Positions 1 through 9,929 are shown, counted from the first letter of the stretch. The stretch is DNA of 46,874 nucleotides from Ferrovum myxofaciens (GCF_000735045.1 NZ_JPOQ01000044.1:1-46874), one strand, 5' to 3'. Translations and numbers: made by a program. Notes: generated by a model not told the origin, from the sequence alone.

Positions 1-231
1 AATACGTATGTCATAATCATGATCCTCGTGATAAAGTGCAAAAAACCCTTGCGGGAACGAGGAGGAATTATGTCAACTAATCAAATTGGGGGGGAACATT
101 TCTCCGCGATAGCGGCTTCGTCCAACGACAGCGATCAGCGGACTGGCCGCGAACGTTGGCCGGAACTGCTGCCGAAACCGTCGAAACTCGCAACCGCCAA
201 GGGCTGCTGATCCTCGGGTTTGGAATCAATT
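1..231. other. Left-edge region without a convincing gene
   Basis: A short open frame of 46 codons starts at 70 behind a strong-looking AGGAGG-type ribosome binding site and ends at 210. Its product is low in hydrophobic residues and resembles no family I know. It lies beside IS debris and a long inverted repeat, so it may be the remains of a gene cut by insertion. I cannot assign a function and would not treat it as a real gene without homologues. Confidence 0.2.
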
Positions 232-311
232 CCCATGAGCAATATCCGCAGAATTACCGTTTTCGACTCGTTCGGCTTGATATTGAGAATTCTGCGGATA
301 TTGCTCATGGG
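232..311. repeat. Perfect 24-bp inverted repeat with 32-bp spacer
   Basis: The arm at 232-255 begins CCCATGAGCAATATCCGCAG. It is repeated exactly in reverse complement at 288-311. The spacer is 256-287. The pairing has no mismatch, far beyond chance. It lacks a flanking T-run and lies outside the IS200 hairpins. Possible readings are the end of another transposable element, a protein-binding site, or a structured transcript. Confidence 0.75.
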
Positions 312-441
312 GATGGCTCGGTCCGAAGAACGTAAGAATTTGCTGCTACGATTGTGAAGCGTCTCGACCGCTCCTTGGCAGACGTAATTTCAGGCGAAAC
401 CATCAAGAGTTTATACGGGGATAAGGCAAGGTTGTTAACGA

Positions 442-970
442 CCCTCGCCTAAAGGCGAGGGCTTAAAATTACGGCTCAAGCCGGTACTCGTGTCGGCATT
501 CGCCGACTCACACCACCTTGAAACTATCATCCGGCTCCTCTGGTTTCTGATCCTCAATGTATTTCTTCCACACCTCATCCGTCACATTCCCGCTCGATTC
601 CACCCAATATCCCCTACCCCACAAATGTTGCCCCCAATACCTTTTCTTCAGACCCGGAAACTCCGCAAGTAACTTATGCGAACTCTTCCCCTTCAAGTAC
701 TGCACCGCCTTCGATACCGATATATGGGGCGGAATCCCTATCAGCATGTGTACATGATCTCGGTTCACCGCCCCCGCATAGATCGTCAATTCCATGCTTC
801 AACATATCTCCCTCAGCAACTCCCTCGTCCTCGCCCCAACATCCCCCACCAGCACCGGATACCGGTACTTCGTAATCCACACCAAATGATATTTTCAGTC
901 CCATATCGTATGGCTGCCAGCCTTATAATCTTTCATCCCCACATTCTACCCTGTCGCCTAAAGGCGAGGG
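442..970 (-). mobile_element. IS200/IS605-family insertion sequence
   Basis: The element carries a Y1 (HUH) transposase gene on the minus strand and no accessory tnpB. Both ends carry the subterminal hairpin typical of this family. One is at 442-461, with arms CCCTCGCC and GGCGAGGG around a TAAA loop. A near-identical one at 949-970 has a 2-nt bulge in its left arm. The family transposes as single-stranded DNA and recognises such hairpins, so no terminal inverted repeats or target duplication are expected. The exact cleavage points cannot be fixed by eye; the coordinates run hairpin to hairpin. Confidence 0.8.
508..936 (-). pseudogene. tnpA: IS200-type transposase with two in-frame TGA codons
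   Basis: Reading from ATG at 936, the frame gives a complete 142-residue Y1 transposase if two TGA codons are read through. The HUH motif HVHMLI and the C-terminal tyrosine region with YIEDQ are intact. The first TGA falls right after IWD, where relatives carry Cys before KYHLVW. The second falls after LLREIC, where Arg is expected before SMELTIYAG. There is no frameshift and the rest is well preserved, so decay is recent. From 795 the frame is open but lacks the N-terminal strand. The element is probably immobile unless a transposase is supplied in trans. Confidence 0.8.
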
Positions 971-980
971 ATTTACGGAT

Positions 981-992
981 CCCCTATAGGGG
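981..992. repeat. 12-bp perfect palindrome next to IS200 end
   Basis: CCCCTATAGGGG lies just outside the IS200 end hairpin. It could belong to the element end or to the target site. Nothing more can be said from the sequence. Confidence 0.4.
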
Positions 993-1007
993 ACTTTAAA
1001 CTGCTAT

Positions 1008-1033
1008 CGTCCACTGTCGTCCACTGTCGTCCA
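1008..1033. repeat. Short tandem repeat beside tRNA-Ser
   Basis: The unit CGTCCACTGT occurs twice, followed by a partial third copy. It lies between the IS200 element and tRNA-Ser. It may be a leftover of integration events near the tRNA gene, but no integrase is adjacent. Confidence 0.6.
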
Positions 1034-1127
1034 AGCAAAGCCATCAATTAACGGCATACTGGATGGCATACCAATAAATTATAATACCTTAAAACTATAA
1101 CAAAATCATGTAATTAGAACTTTTTAT

Positions 1128-1217
<90 letters not shown>

Positions 1218-1260
1218 AGACCGCGATTATAAAGTAAAACTCGTCAGGTGGCAGAACCTT

Positions 1261-1896
1261 TCAGCGCGGTAGTTTAGCCAGCAAGGATTCCATGAAAGCG
1301 CGCACCAATCTTCCTGCCAAGGCTCCTTCCCCCTTTTCAAGGGCCGCCAGAATGGCGTCGTGATCGGCAGCACAGGAGGACAACTCAGCGGACAGGTGCT
1401 GAGCCACAAAAGGCAAGCGTGCACGCGTCTGGACGTTTTCCCATACTTCCAGAAACAAATGATTGCCGGACTGCACCACGATGCTTCGATGAAAATTGAG
1501 TGCATGTCGACTGTAACGGGTCACATCACGGTCTTGAGCCGACTCGTGTAAGGACGCAAGATCGGCACGCAGGGAATCCAATACCGCATGTGGGCAGGGA
1601 ACGGCCAATTCTGCCGAACGCTGTTCCAAGATAGCCCGCAAAACATAGGCTTCGGCCATCTCCACCGGATTAGGGGAACGTACACGGGTCCCTTTGTAGC
1701 GCAGGGACTCCACTGCACCCATCACTTCCAATTCACGCAGAGCTTCGCGAACGGGGCTCTGACTGACCTGGAATTCCGCCGCCAGATCCAGTTCTACAAA
1801 ACGATGTCCTGGCGCATAGGTCCCCTCCAGAATACATTCCAGCAAGCGATCGCGAATCTGGTCACGCATGCAACGGCGCGGTAAAGGTTGAGACAT
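1261..1896 (-). CDS. GntR-family regulator, FCD (FadR-type) subfamily
   Basis: This 211-residue protein has a winged helix-turn-helix at about residues 10-72 (VSQSPVREALRELE is the recognition-helix region) and an all-helical FCD effector domain at about 75-205. His residues in HALNFHR and in AADHDAIL could bind a metal or organic acid, as in other FCD proteins. It is the last gene of the efflux operon; its ATG overlaps the stop of the outer-membrane gene by one base (TGATG), so it is translationally coupled. The inferred role is autoregulation of the pump operon, perhaps through the palindrome in the promoter at 7662-7690. The inducer is unknown. Confidence 0.88.
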   Translation of the reverse strand: MSQPLPRRCMRDQIRDRLLECILEGTYAPGHRFVELDLAAEFQVSQSPVREALRELEVMGAVESLRYKGTRVRSPNPVEMAEAYVLRAILEQRSAELAVPCPHAVLDSLRADLASLHESAQDRDVTRYSRHALNFHRSIVVQSGNHLFLEVWENVQTRARLPFVAQHLSAELSSCAADHDAILAALEKGEGALAGRLVRAFMESLLAKLPR

Positions 1897-3353
1897 CAGG
1901 AATGCACTCCCGCAGGGGCAGGGGATTTTTCCGAATCAGAAGAATCCAAATCTGACCACCCACCACCCAGCGCCTTGACCAGAACGATACTGCTCGCCAA
2001 GGCCCGCAAGCGTAATTGAGTCGCTCCGGTCAAGGTTAGAGCCGCAGTCCGCTCAGCCTGCAATACCTCGAAACGGTTGGTCAACCCTCCCTCAAAGCGC
2101 AGACGAGCCTGTTCCAAGGCCTGCTGCGCTGCCTCGCTGGCTCCATGAGCAGCCTCGGCTTCTTCTTCTAATTCGCGCAGGGCCGCCAATTGATCTTCCA
2201 CCTCACGCCACGCCCCCAACACGGTATTTCGATAATTGGCCACGCTCTCTTCCCACTGAGCCCGTGCCAAGTCGTTGGCCGCCGCGATCTGCCCTCCATT
2301 GAACAGAGGCAACGACAAGGTAGGACCGAAAGACCATAAACGATTGGGGGCCACCAGTAAAGGTCCATAACCCGTATTTCCATAACCCGAGTATCCTGTC
2401 AAATTAAAGACAGGAAACCATGCAGCCTTGGCCACCCCGATATTGGCATTGGCAGCTTTCACCTTCTCTTCGGCACTGACCACATCAGGACGTCGTTCCA
2501 GCAAGACCGAAGGCATCCCTGGAACGGGATGTAAAGGGGTGGGTAATTCGGCCTCCACCGGGGTAATGTGGAACTCCTCAGGATTTGAGCCCACCAACAG
2601 AGCCAGGGCATGTTGCATCCGTTCACGCTGCAGACGCAGTTCATTGAGTTGCTGGCGTGCCATCTGCCAATTCAGATCAGCCTGTGCCTGATCCGGGATG
2701 GCGGCCTCGGACCCCGTCACCAATACAGTTGTCAACGCACGGTTATCAGACCAACTATTCACCTGTCGTTCCGTCTCGGATAATTCCACATCAAGCGCGC
2801 GCAACGATTCATAATCCAATGCAATTTCGGCTTCCGTAGACAAGGCCAAGGTAGCCAGATCGTCGGCACTGGCACGGGCCTGAGCATCGGCGGCATGGGC
2901 AGCATTGCGCAATGCCCCCCAGATGTCCAACTCGTAATTCAGATCCAGTTGAACTTGATTGGTCTGGAATGCAGGATAGTTTTGTACTGGAAAGATCATG
3001 GTATGTTCGGAAATTTTCGTCTTCTGGTGCGTCGCCGCAGCTCCGATCATGGGCCATAGATTGGCCCATTGCTCGCGTGCTAACGAACGTCCTTGATCCA
3101 GACGAGCCAAGGCCGCCAACAAATTCTGGTTGGCCACCAATCCCGAGTGCTCCAGATCGTCCAATACCGGATCATGAAAAACTTTCCACCAGGTTTGGGA
3201 GGTCTCTGTGGCTTTGAAAGGTACCCAGTGCCCATCCTCTACCATTTTCTCCTGATATTGGGATGCAGTGGGCAGGTCAGGGCGGGTGTAGGTAGGCGCG
3301 AAGGAGCAACCTGACAACCCAAAGAACAGGCCTGCGATCAGAACCTTTTTCAT
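1896..3353 (-). CDS. Outer-membrane efflux lipoprotein (NodT/OprM type)
   Basis: At 485 residues this has the usual length of a TolC-superfamily channel. The N-terminus is a lipoprotein signal with lipobox LSGC, so Cys16 would be acylated and the protein anchored to the outer membrane. The body has two long helical repeats of the OEP domain and the family-typical LLERRPDVVSAEEKVKAAN segment. It forms the exit duct for the adaptor and permease encoded upstream. The start ATG overlaps the adaptor stop by four bases (ATGA). The C-terminal tail is rich in Ser, Asp and Pro and is probably disordered. Confidence 0.92.
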   Translation of the reverse strand: MKKVLIAGLFFGLSGCSFAPTYTRPDLPTASQYQEKMVEDGHWVPFKATETSQTWWKVFHDPVLDDLEHSGLVANQNLLAALARLDQGRSLAREQWANLWPMIGAAATHQKTKISEHTMIFPVQNYPAFQTNQVQLDLNYELDIWGALRNAAHAADAQARASADDLATLALSTEAEIALDYESLRALDVELSETERQVNSWSDNRALTTVLVTGSEAAIPDQAQADLNWQMARQQLNELRLQRERMQHALALLVGSNPEEFHITPVEAELPTPLHPVPGMPSVLLERRPDVVSAEEKVKAANANIGVAKAAWFPVFNLTGYSGYGNTGYGPLLVAPNRLWSFGPTLSLPLFNGGQIAAANDLARAQWEESVANYRNTVLGAWREVEDQLAALRELEEEAEAAHGASEAAQQALEQARLRFEGGLTNRFEVLQAERTAALTLTGATQLRLRALASSIVLVKALGGGWSDLDSSDSEKSPAPAGVHS

Positions 3354-4489
3354 GGTATTTTCCTAAGTGCGCCAGCCTCACGGGCGACAACTGTCACGCC
3401 ATCGGCCAGAGAATCAGGGGGACTCACCACCACCCGATCCGACGAACTGATTCCTGCCAGAATTTCGATGCGCTCACCCAAATCCCGTCCCACGATAACG
3501 GGTTTCAGAGATACCACTTGATGTTCGTTCACTACGGCCACAGAAGTCCCATTAGCACGAAACACCAGGGTATTGGCCGGCAAAGTCACCGATTGCTTCG
3601 CAGCATGGCGAGGAAAATGTACCTCTATATAACTGCCTGGCAATAATATTCCGCCTTCCAGATTAAGTTCCACCAACTCCGTATGATTGATGGGATCGAT
3701 TGCCTGGGCATGGCGAACCAATTGAGTATTCCAGATCCGCCCCGGAAAAGTACGGGCCTCGATATTGACCGCTCCACCCGCCGGAAGAGATGAAACCTCA
3801 TCTTCCGGAACCGGGATGTAGGCCCGCAGACGCCGTGCATCTGCCAGATGGAATAGTTCTGTTGCCTTGCCATTGGCTGATCCGCTATCGATCATAGTGC
3901 CCACATCCACGTTGCGTGCCGTAATGATCCCGTCCACAGGAGCGACGATCTTCCTAAATCGGTCCAGTGCATGCAGTCGTTCCAGATTGGCCCGTGCCGC
4001 ATCCAGTGCCGTCTTCTTGGCTTCCGCATCCAAACGTTTATTGTCTGCATCCTGAGGCGATACGGTTTTGGTGGGCAGGAGGGCTGCATACCGTTGCGCC
4101 GTCACACGCGCCAGTTCATCATTGGCCTCCGCCGTTCGCATCTCGGCCTCGGCTTGTGCTTCCTGTGCGTCGATATCCGGGGTACTGATCTCGGCAATTT
4201 CTTGGCCAGCCTTGACCTTCTGCCCGATGTCCACCGCCCAGTGTTTGAGATACCCTGAGGTATGGGCATAAATCGGAGTTTCCGTCCAGGCCTGCAATTG
4301 GCCAGGAAGAATCAGATCGGGCACATGACTTTCCGGCAGGGCATGGGTCACCTCCACCTGCCATTGAGCATCTGCCATCGAATACTGGGCCAGGGCCGTT
4401 TGAGCGTGCAAACGGCTCATGATACCCCAAGCCGCAACTCCTACCGCTACCAGAAAAATCAACCCACCAAAGAAACGAGAGGAAATCAT
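3350..4489 (-). CDS. RND efflux periplasmic adaptor (HlyD/MFP family)
   Basis: This 379-residue membrane-fusion protein starts with a single hydrophobic anchor (FFGGLIFLVAVGVAAWGI). Next comes the first half of the lipoyl domain with YAHTSGYLKHWAVDIGQKVK, an alpha-helical hairpin at about residues 110-175, the second lipoyl half with VAPVDGIITARNVDVGT, a beta-barrel and a membrane-proximal domain. It bridges the inner-membrane permease and the outer-membrane duct. It overlaps the permease by four bases upstream and the outer-membrane gene by four bases downstream, so the three are co-translated. Confidence 0.93.
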   Translation of the reverse strand: MISSRFFGGLIFLVAVGVAAWGIMSRLHAQTALAQYSMADAQWQVEVTHALPESHVPDLILPGQLQAWTETPIYAHTSGYLKHWAVDIGQKVKAGQEIAEISTPDIDAQEAQAEAEMRTAEANDELARVTAQRYAALLPTKTVSPQDADNKRLDAEAKKTALDAARANLERLHALDRFRKIVAPVDGIITARNVDVGTMIDSGSANGKATELFHLADARRLRAYIPVPEDEVSSLPAGGAVNIEARTFPGRIWNTQLVRHAQAIDPINHTELVELNLEGGILLPGSYIEVHFPRHAAKQSVTLPANTLVFRANGTSVAVVNEHQVVSLKPVIVGRDLGERIEILAGISSSDRVVVSPPDSLADGVTVVAREAGALRKIP

Positions 4490-7400
4490 GACATAGTCCT
4501 TGAGGAAACCGAACGTCTGGAACGAATCAAACTAAACAATACGGGCACGAGAAACAAGGTCGCCACGGTGGCAAACAATAATCCTCCGATGACGGCACGC
4601 CCCAAAGGTGCATTCTGCTCTCCGCCCTCCCCCAGTCCCAGAGCCATGGGCAGCATTCCGATGACCATGGCCAGGGCCGTCATCAGCACCGGTCGTAAAC
4701 GAGTACTTCCCGCTTCGAGCGCCGCCTCCAGCGCCGACAGTCCCTCCGCTACCCGCTCGCGGGCAAAACTGATCACCAGGATACTGTTGGCCGCTCCAAC
4801 CCCCATACACATCACGGCCCCCGTCAAAGCGGGAACCGATAAGGTCGTGTGGGTAAGAAACAGCATCCACACAATCCCAGCTAAAGCCGCAGGCAAAGCG
4901 CCAATGATGATGAGAGGATCGATCCACGACTGAAAATTCACCACGATGAGCAAATACACCAGCACGATAGCGCTCAAAAGACCCCACTCCAGACTGGTAA
5001 AGGAATCATGCATGGTTTGCACCTGTCCGCGCACGATCACCTGTGTCCCTTTGGGCAGATACTTTTGGTTTGCATGAATGATTTCCCGAATGCGTTTCGC
5101 CACCGTGCCCAAATCGGTTCCCTGAACCGCCCCAAAAATATCGATGGCAGGTTTCACATTGTAGTGACTGACCACGGCGGGCCCTACGCCGTGGCGAAAA
5201 GTGGCCAGGTTAGCTAGGATTTGCGGGGGCACCATGGGCGAGGCCACAGTAATAGGCAGTTGGCCCAAATCTCCCACCGACTGCAGACGGTATTGCGGCA
5301 TCTGTGCCGACACGTTGTACTGCACACCGTTTTTTGGATTGGTCCAGAAACTGGGTGCCGTCTGAAAACTTCCGGACAGGGATGTCATGAGATTACTGGC
5401 CACATCCTGCTCCGTATATCCCAAGGTCTCGGCCAGATCACGATTCACTTCAACCTCCACCTGAGGATAGTCGAAGGGTTGCTGGATACGCAGGTCTACG
5501 GCCCCCGGGATCGTCTTCAGTTGGGCCAGCAAACGATTGGCAAAAACTCGGTTCTCTGCCAGACGAATCCCCGAGATCTGCACATCCAAAGGGGCAGGCA
5601 AGCCAAAATTCAGGATCTGACTGACGATGTCTGCGGGCAGGAAAGCAAAGGAAATGGTCGGAAAATCCTGGTGCAATACCTTTCTCAACTCATGCACTAC
5701 TTCCGGGGTGGGCGTATGCCCCTTACTCAACGTAATAAAAATATCCGCATCCCCCGGTCCGATGGGCGCGGAGGTACTGTAAGACAAATTGATCCCGCTG
5801 TAGGGCAACCCCACCACATCCACTTGGGCATCCAATTGCTTCCCCACATGACGCCGTATATCTTGTTCCACCAAGTCACATAAAGCCGTCGTGTCCTCGA
5901 TACGCGTCCCACTGGGGGCACGCAAGTGTAACTTGATCTGTCCTGCATCCACCTCTGGAAAAAAATTCTCCCCAATCCACGGGTACAACAGGAACGACAA
6001 CCCCACCACTCCATAGAAGATCACGATAAAACGACGCGGACGGGCGCGCAACACTTTTTCCAAACGGACATGATAAGCCCCACGCAAACGGTTGAACCCT
6101 GCTTCGAAACGCTGCTGGATAACGGCACCCCAATGTCGCGCAGAGTTTCCATGTTCCTGATGTAGCCAGTATTTGGCCAAGGTCGGTACCAGAGTCCGGG
6201 ACAATATCCAAGAGGCCAACATGGCAAATACCACTGCTTCTGCCAAAGGCACGAAAAGGTAATGGGCTACCCCAGTGAGCAGAAACATGGGGATAAAGAC
6301 GATACAAATGGCCAGGGTGGACACCAACGAGGGCATGGCGATCTGACGCGCACCATCCAGAATAGCCGTTTCTGTATCTTTACCCTGCTCCAGGTGCCAG
6401 TTGATGTTCTCAATGGCCACCGTGGCATCATCTACCAAAATTCCCACGGCCAAGGCCAAGCCGCCCAGGGTCATGATATTGATGGTCTCGCCCAACCACG
6501 ACAACACAATCAGGGACACCAGTACGGAAAGAGGAATGGAAACGGTGATAATCAGGGTACTACGCCACGATCCCAAAAAAAGCAAGATCATGAGCCCCGT
6601 CAAAGCCGCTGCGATCAACCCTTCACGCACCACCCCATCGATCGCCGCCGTCACAAACAGGGACTGATCTCCCGTGGTATGGATATGCATACCCGGGGGC
6701 ATATCTGCCCGCACCTGTGGCATGAGACCCTTGATGCTGTCGATGATCGTCAGGGTGGATGCCGACCCGGTCTTGAGCACGCTCATCAACACGGCTCGGT
6801 GTCCGTCCACTCGTACCACATTGGTCTGCGGGAGCGCTCCATCATAGACATGGGCCACGTCCCGAATATGGATCAGTGCCCCAGAGGGTGTACGCAAAGG
6901 GATACCATTCAACTGATCAATATCGGGGAAACTGGCGTTCAACTTCACCACATATTCCCAATGGGCAATTTTTTCCGTTCCGGCCGGAACGATCAGATTC
7001 TGAGTGGCCAGGGCACGCGTCACATCATTGGCCGACAAACCATAAGTCCTCAATGCCGCTGGTTCCAGATCCACCTGCACCTGACGCATCTGCCCGCCAT
7101 AGGGATAAGGAAGAGATGCGCCTGCCACAGTCGCCAATTGAGTGCGAATGAAATTGTTTCCGAAATCGAACAACTGGCCTTCCGTCAAGCGTGAACTGTC
7201 CAGTGCCAACTGGATGACCGGCACACTGGACGCGTTATAGGCCAGAATAAATGGGGGAGTCATGCCCGGCGGCATTTGGCGCAAAAGGGTCTGAGAAATG
7301 GCAGTGATCTGAGCGACAGCCAGATCCTCGTTGACCCGAGGTTGAAAGAAATACTTCACCACCGCGATCCCATTCAATGACTGGGACTCGATATGCTCGA

Positions 7401-7632
7401 TGTCATTGACCGTGGTGGTGGCGACCCGCTCGGTAAACGAGGTAATGTGGTCGGCCATATCCTGGGGCGGCATGCCCGAATAATTCCACACCACCGACAC
7501 CACCGGAATATTGATATTGGGCAAAATATCCGTGGGCGTGCGACGAATGCTGAAAACCCCCAGCAGCACGATCAGCAACGCCATCACCAGAAAAGTATGG
7601 GGGCGTTGCAAGGCGAGACGAACGATCCACAT
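4486..7632 (-). CDS. RND efflux permease (HAE-like, AcrB superfamily)
   Basis: This 1048-residue inner-membrane pump has the usual RND layout: one N-terminal helix, a large periplasmic loop, six helices, a second loop and five more helices. The proton-relay Asp pair is present (GILVDDATVAIEN, residues 401-402). The helix-10 segment reads GVGAANSILVISFA: the lysine used by AcrB is replaced by Ala, so proton coupling differs from AcrB. That is common in one RND subgroup. I chose ATG at 7632 (MWIVRLALQRP) over an upstream TTG at 7653 because family members begin there. Substrate cannot be told; small organic toxicants fit the FCD regulator. First gene of the operon. Confidence 0.93.
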   Translation of the reverse strand: MWIVRLALQRPHTFLVMALLIVLLGVFSIRRTPTDILPNINIPVVSVVWNYSGMPPQDMADHITSFTERVATTTVNDIEHIESQSLNGIAVVKYFFQPRVNEDLAVAQITAISQTLLRQMPPGMTPPFILAYNASSVPVIQLALDSSRLTEGQLFDFGNNFIRTQLATVAGASLPYPYGGQMRQVQVDLEPAALRTYGLSANDVTRALATQNLIVPAGTEKIAHWEYVVKLNASFPDIDQLNGIPLRTPSGALIHIRDVAHVYDGALPQTNVVRVDGHRAVLMSVLKTGSASTLTIIDSIKGLMPQVRADMPPGMHIHTTGDQSLFVTAAIDGVVREGLIAAALTGLMILLFLGSWRSTLIITVSIPLSVLVSLIVLSWLGETINIMTLGGLALAVGILVDDATVAIENINWHLEQGKDTETAILDGARQIAMPSLVSTLAICIVFIPMFLLTGVAHYLFVPLAEAVVFAMLASWILSRTLVPTLAKYWLHQEHGNSARHWGAVIQQRFEAGFNRLRGAYHVRLEKVLRARPRRFIVIFYGVVGLSFLLYPWIGENFFPEVDAGQIKLHLRAPSGTRIEDTTALCDLVEQDIRRHVGKQLDAQVDVVGLPYSGINLSYSTSAPIGPGDADIFITLSKGHTPTPEVVHELRKVLHQDFPTISFAFLPADIVSQILNFGLPAPLDVQISGIRLAENRVFANRLLAQLKTIPGAVDLRIQQPFDYPQVEVEVNRDLAETLGYTEQDVASNLMTSLSGSFQTAPSFWTNPKNGVQYNVSAQMPQYRLQSVGDLGQLPITVASPMVPPQILANLATFRHGVGPAVVSHYNVKPAIDIFGAVQGTDLGTVAKRIREIIHANQKYLPKGTQVIVRGQVQTMHDSFTSLEWGLLSAIVLVYLLIVVNFQSWIDPLIIIGALPAALAGIVWMLFLTHTTLSVPALTGAVMCMGVGAANSILVISFARERVAEGLSALEAALEAGSTRLRPVLMTALAMVIGMLPMALGLGEGGEQNAPLGRAVIGGLLFATVATLFLVPVLFSLIRSRRSVSSRTMS

Positions 7633-7661
7633 GACAGGAAAACCCGAAACCAAAAAAACGT

Positions 7662-7690
7662 ATTATGGATTATCGATAATTAGTCGTCAA
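7662..7690 (-). promoter_or_regulatory. Promoter and putative operator of the RND operon
   Basis: On the minus strand a -35 TTGACG (7685-7690) and a -10 CATAAT (7662-7667) are separated by exactly 17 bases. The perfect palindrome ATTATCGATAAT (7669-7680) fills most of that spacer. A repressor bound there would block RNA polymerase. Transcription would begin near 7655, about 23 bases before the permease ATG. The link to the operon's GntR regulator is inferred. Confidence 0.6.
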
Positions 7691-7739
7691 GACAGTCAAA
7701 TCGATCTTTTTTCCCGTAAATCCACAACGCTTGACACCT

Positions 7740-8378
7740 TCAGGCAAAAATCCAAGGCTCCTGCTTGGCCCGGCGTTCTTCATAGGCACGTATCTCATCG
7801 GCATGCTGCAAGGTCAACCCGATTTCATCCAATCCGCGCAGCAAGCATTCTTTACGAAACCCATCCACAGCGAATTCAAAAATTTTTCCAGTCGGGGTCG
7901 TCAAGGTCTGTACAGACAAATCCACCTGCAATCGATAGCCTTCAGCAGCCTCTACTTCCTTGAATAGGAAATCAACTATTTCTTCTTTTTGAACAATTGG
8001 AAGCAATCCATTCTTAAAGCAATTATTAAAGAAAATATCGGCAAAACTGGAAGCGATGATCACCCGAAATCCATAATCATCCAGCGCCCAAGGTGCATGT
8101 TCGCGACTTGAACCACAACCAAAGTTCTCCCGCGCCAGGAGAATCTGCCCCCCCTGATAGCGGGGTTGATTGAGGACAAATTCAGGGTTCAGGGGGCGCA
8201 AACGATTGTCCTGTCCGGGCTGGCCTTCGTCCAGATAACGCCAGGCATCAAACAGATTGGGACCAAAACCAGCACGATGAATGGATTTGAGAAATTGTTT
8301 GGGAATGAGGGCATCGGTATCCACATTGGCCCGATCAAGGGGCACCACGAGACCGTTCAGGGGGGTGAAAGCGCGCAT
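7740..8378 (-). CDS. leuD: 3-isopropylmalate dehydratase small subunit
   Basis: This 212-residue swivelling subunit of isopropylmalate isomerase converts 2- to 3-isopropylmalate in leucine biosynthesis together with LeuC. The family motifs [27 protein letters not shown] and [12 protein letters not shown] are all present. The ATG overlaps the leuC TGA by one base, so expression is coupled. A TTG one codon upstream is possible but less likely. leuB does not follow; the next gene downstream is the unrelated RND operon with its own promoter. Confidence 0.97.
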   Translation of the reverse strand: MRAFTPLNGLVVPLDRANVDTDALIPKQFLKSIHRAGFGPNLFDAWRYLDEGQPGQDNRLRPLNPEFVLNQPRYQGGQILLARENFGCGSSREHAPWALDDYGFRVIIASSFADIFFNNCFKNGLLPIVQKEEIVDFLFKEVEAAEGYRLQVDLSVQTLTTPTGKIFEFAVDGFRKECLLRGLDEIGLTLQHADEIRAYEERRAKQEPWIFA

Positions 8379-9781
8379 CAAAAGTTCTCCCGAATATCGA
8401 CAAAATGTCCCGCAATGGCTGCGGCAGCAGCCATCTGTGGGCTAACCAGATGGGTACGTCCGCCCGTGCCCTGCCGTCCTTCAAAGTTCCGGTTGGAAGT
8501 AGAGGCACAACGTTCCCCCGGACTGAGACGGTCCTCATTCATACCCAGGCACATGGAACAGCCAGGATGGCGCCATTCAAAACCCGCCTCGAGAAATATC
8601 TGATCCAACCCCTCGGCTTCGGCCTGCGCCTTGACCAGTCCAGAACCTGGAACCACCATGGCCAATTTGATGTTGGCCGCCACATGCTTGCCCTTCACCA
8701 CCGCTGCCGCTGCACGCAGATCCTCGATGCGGGAATTGGTGCAGGAACCAATAAACACCTTGTCCAGAGAAATTCGGATCATGGGCGTATTGGCGATCAG
8801 CCCCATGTAAATCAAGGCCCGTTCCATGCTCTGGCGACGCACCAGGTCCTTTTCCAGACGGGGATCGGGCACCTGCCCTGTCACACTCACCACCATTTCC
8901 GGCGAAGTACCCCAGGTCACCAGAGGTTCAATGTGTTGAGCCGACAAAGTGACTTCCTTGTCGAACACCGCCCCCTCATCGCTGTGCAAGGTGCGCCAAT
9001 AGGTGACGGCCTGGCCCCACTGAGCATCGGACGGAGCGTAGGGACGTCCCTTCAGGTAGGCAAAGGTGACATCATCAGCACCGATCAAACCTGCTCGGGC
9101 TCCCGCTTCGATGGCCATATTGCACAGAGTCATGCGCCCTTCCATGCTGAGACCCCGAATGGCCTCCCCCGCAAACTCGATGGCATATCCTGTGCCTCCG
9201 GCAGTGCCGATATGACCAATGATGTAGAGCGCCACATCCTTGGCCGTCACACCTTCCGGCAGTGTCCCGTCCACGGTGACACGCAGGGTTCTGGAGCGGC
9301 GCGCCACCAAGGTCTGGGTGGCCATGACATGTTCCACTTCGGAGGTGCCGATGCCAAAAGCCAAGGCAGCAAAAGCCCCATGGGTACTGGTATGAGAGTC
9401 TCCACAAACCACCGTCATGCCCGGCAGGGTAGCCCCCTGCTCTGGTCCCATGACGTGCACAATACCCTGACGCCGATCGCCCATGGGATACAGTGTTACT
9501 CCGAATGACTGACAATTCTGGCTCAAAGTTTCCACCTGGAGGCGCGAAACGAGATCATGAATTTCCGTCTGGGTGACAGTGGGCGTATTATGATCCGCAG
9601 TGGCCACGATACTTTGCCCCCGCCATAAGGGACGTTCTCCCAGCGTCAGGCCCTCGAAGGCCTGTGGACTGGTCACCTCGTGAACCAGATGGCGGTCAAT
9701 GTACAACAACGTCGTACCGTCACTTTCTTCACGCACCACATGAGCCCGCCATAACTTGTCATAAAGGGTTTGAGCCGTCAT
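8378..9781 (-). CDS. leuC: 3-isopropylmalate dehydratase large subunit
   Basis: This 467-residue aconitase-family subunit carries the [4Fe-4S] cluster. The cluster ligands sit in IGSCTNSR and in the C-terminal GCSMCLGMN stretch (Cys-x-x-Cys). The substrate-binding segment [10 protein letters not shown] is typical of LeuC. I chose ATG at 9781 ([11 protein letters not shown]) because GGAGG lies nine bases upstream; a TTG two codons earlier is also open. leuD is coupled downstream. A weak promoter can be drawn upstream (TTTCTG, 17 bases, CATAAT on the minus strand), but no leucine leader peptide is evident. Confidence 0.97.
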   Translation of the reverse strand: MTAQTLYDKLWRAHVVREESDGTTLLYIDRHLVHEVTSPQAFEGLTLGERPLWRGQSIVATADHNTPTVTQTEIHDLVSRLQVETLSQNCQSFGVTLYPMGDRRQGIVHVMGPEQGATLPGMTVVCGDSHTSTHGAFAALAFGIGTSEVEHVMATQTLVARRSRTLRVTVDGTLPEGVTAKDVALYIIGHIGTAGGTGYAIEFAGEAIRGLSMEGRMTLCNMAIEAGARAGLIGADDVTFAYLKGRPYAPSDAQWGQAVTYWRTLHSDEGAVFDKEVTLSAQHIEPLVTWGTSPEMVVSVTGQVPDPRLEKDLVRRQSMERALIYMGLIANTPMIRISLDKVFIGSCTNSRIEDLRAAAAVVKGKHVAANIKLAMVVPGSGLVKAQAEAEGLDQIFLEAGFEWRHPGCSMCLGMNEDRLSPGERCASTSNRNFEGRQGTGGRTHLVSPQMAAAAAIAGHFVDIRENF

Positions 9782-9929
9782 TACCAAGATCCTCCACTGA
9801 ACGGGTTATTATGACACAACGACCAAGGGTCAGAAAACTCGAGGCAATTTACCCTCTCAAGAATGGCGACTGTAAAAGGATTGTCCAAGCCCCGATGACG
9901 ACCAATGAATTTCACGTTATATTTGTGCC

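Noticed and set aside
1008-1033. CRISPR-like array beside tRNA-Ser
   Set aside because: The 10-base units are directly adjacent with no spacers and occur fewer than three full times.
5221-7194. Long plus-strand frames opposite the RND permease
   Set aside because: They mirror codon bias of the permease, are very rich in His, Arg and Gln, and have no start signals.
8405-9508. Long open frame (367 codons) on the plus strand inside leuC
   Set aside because: It lies entirely antisense to a well-conserved leuC, has no ribosome binding site, and its translation resembles no protein family.
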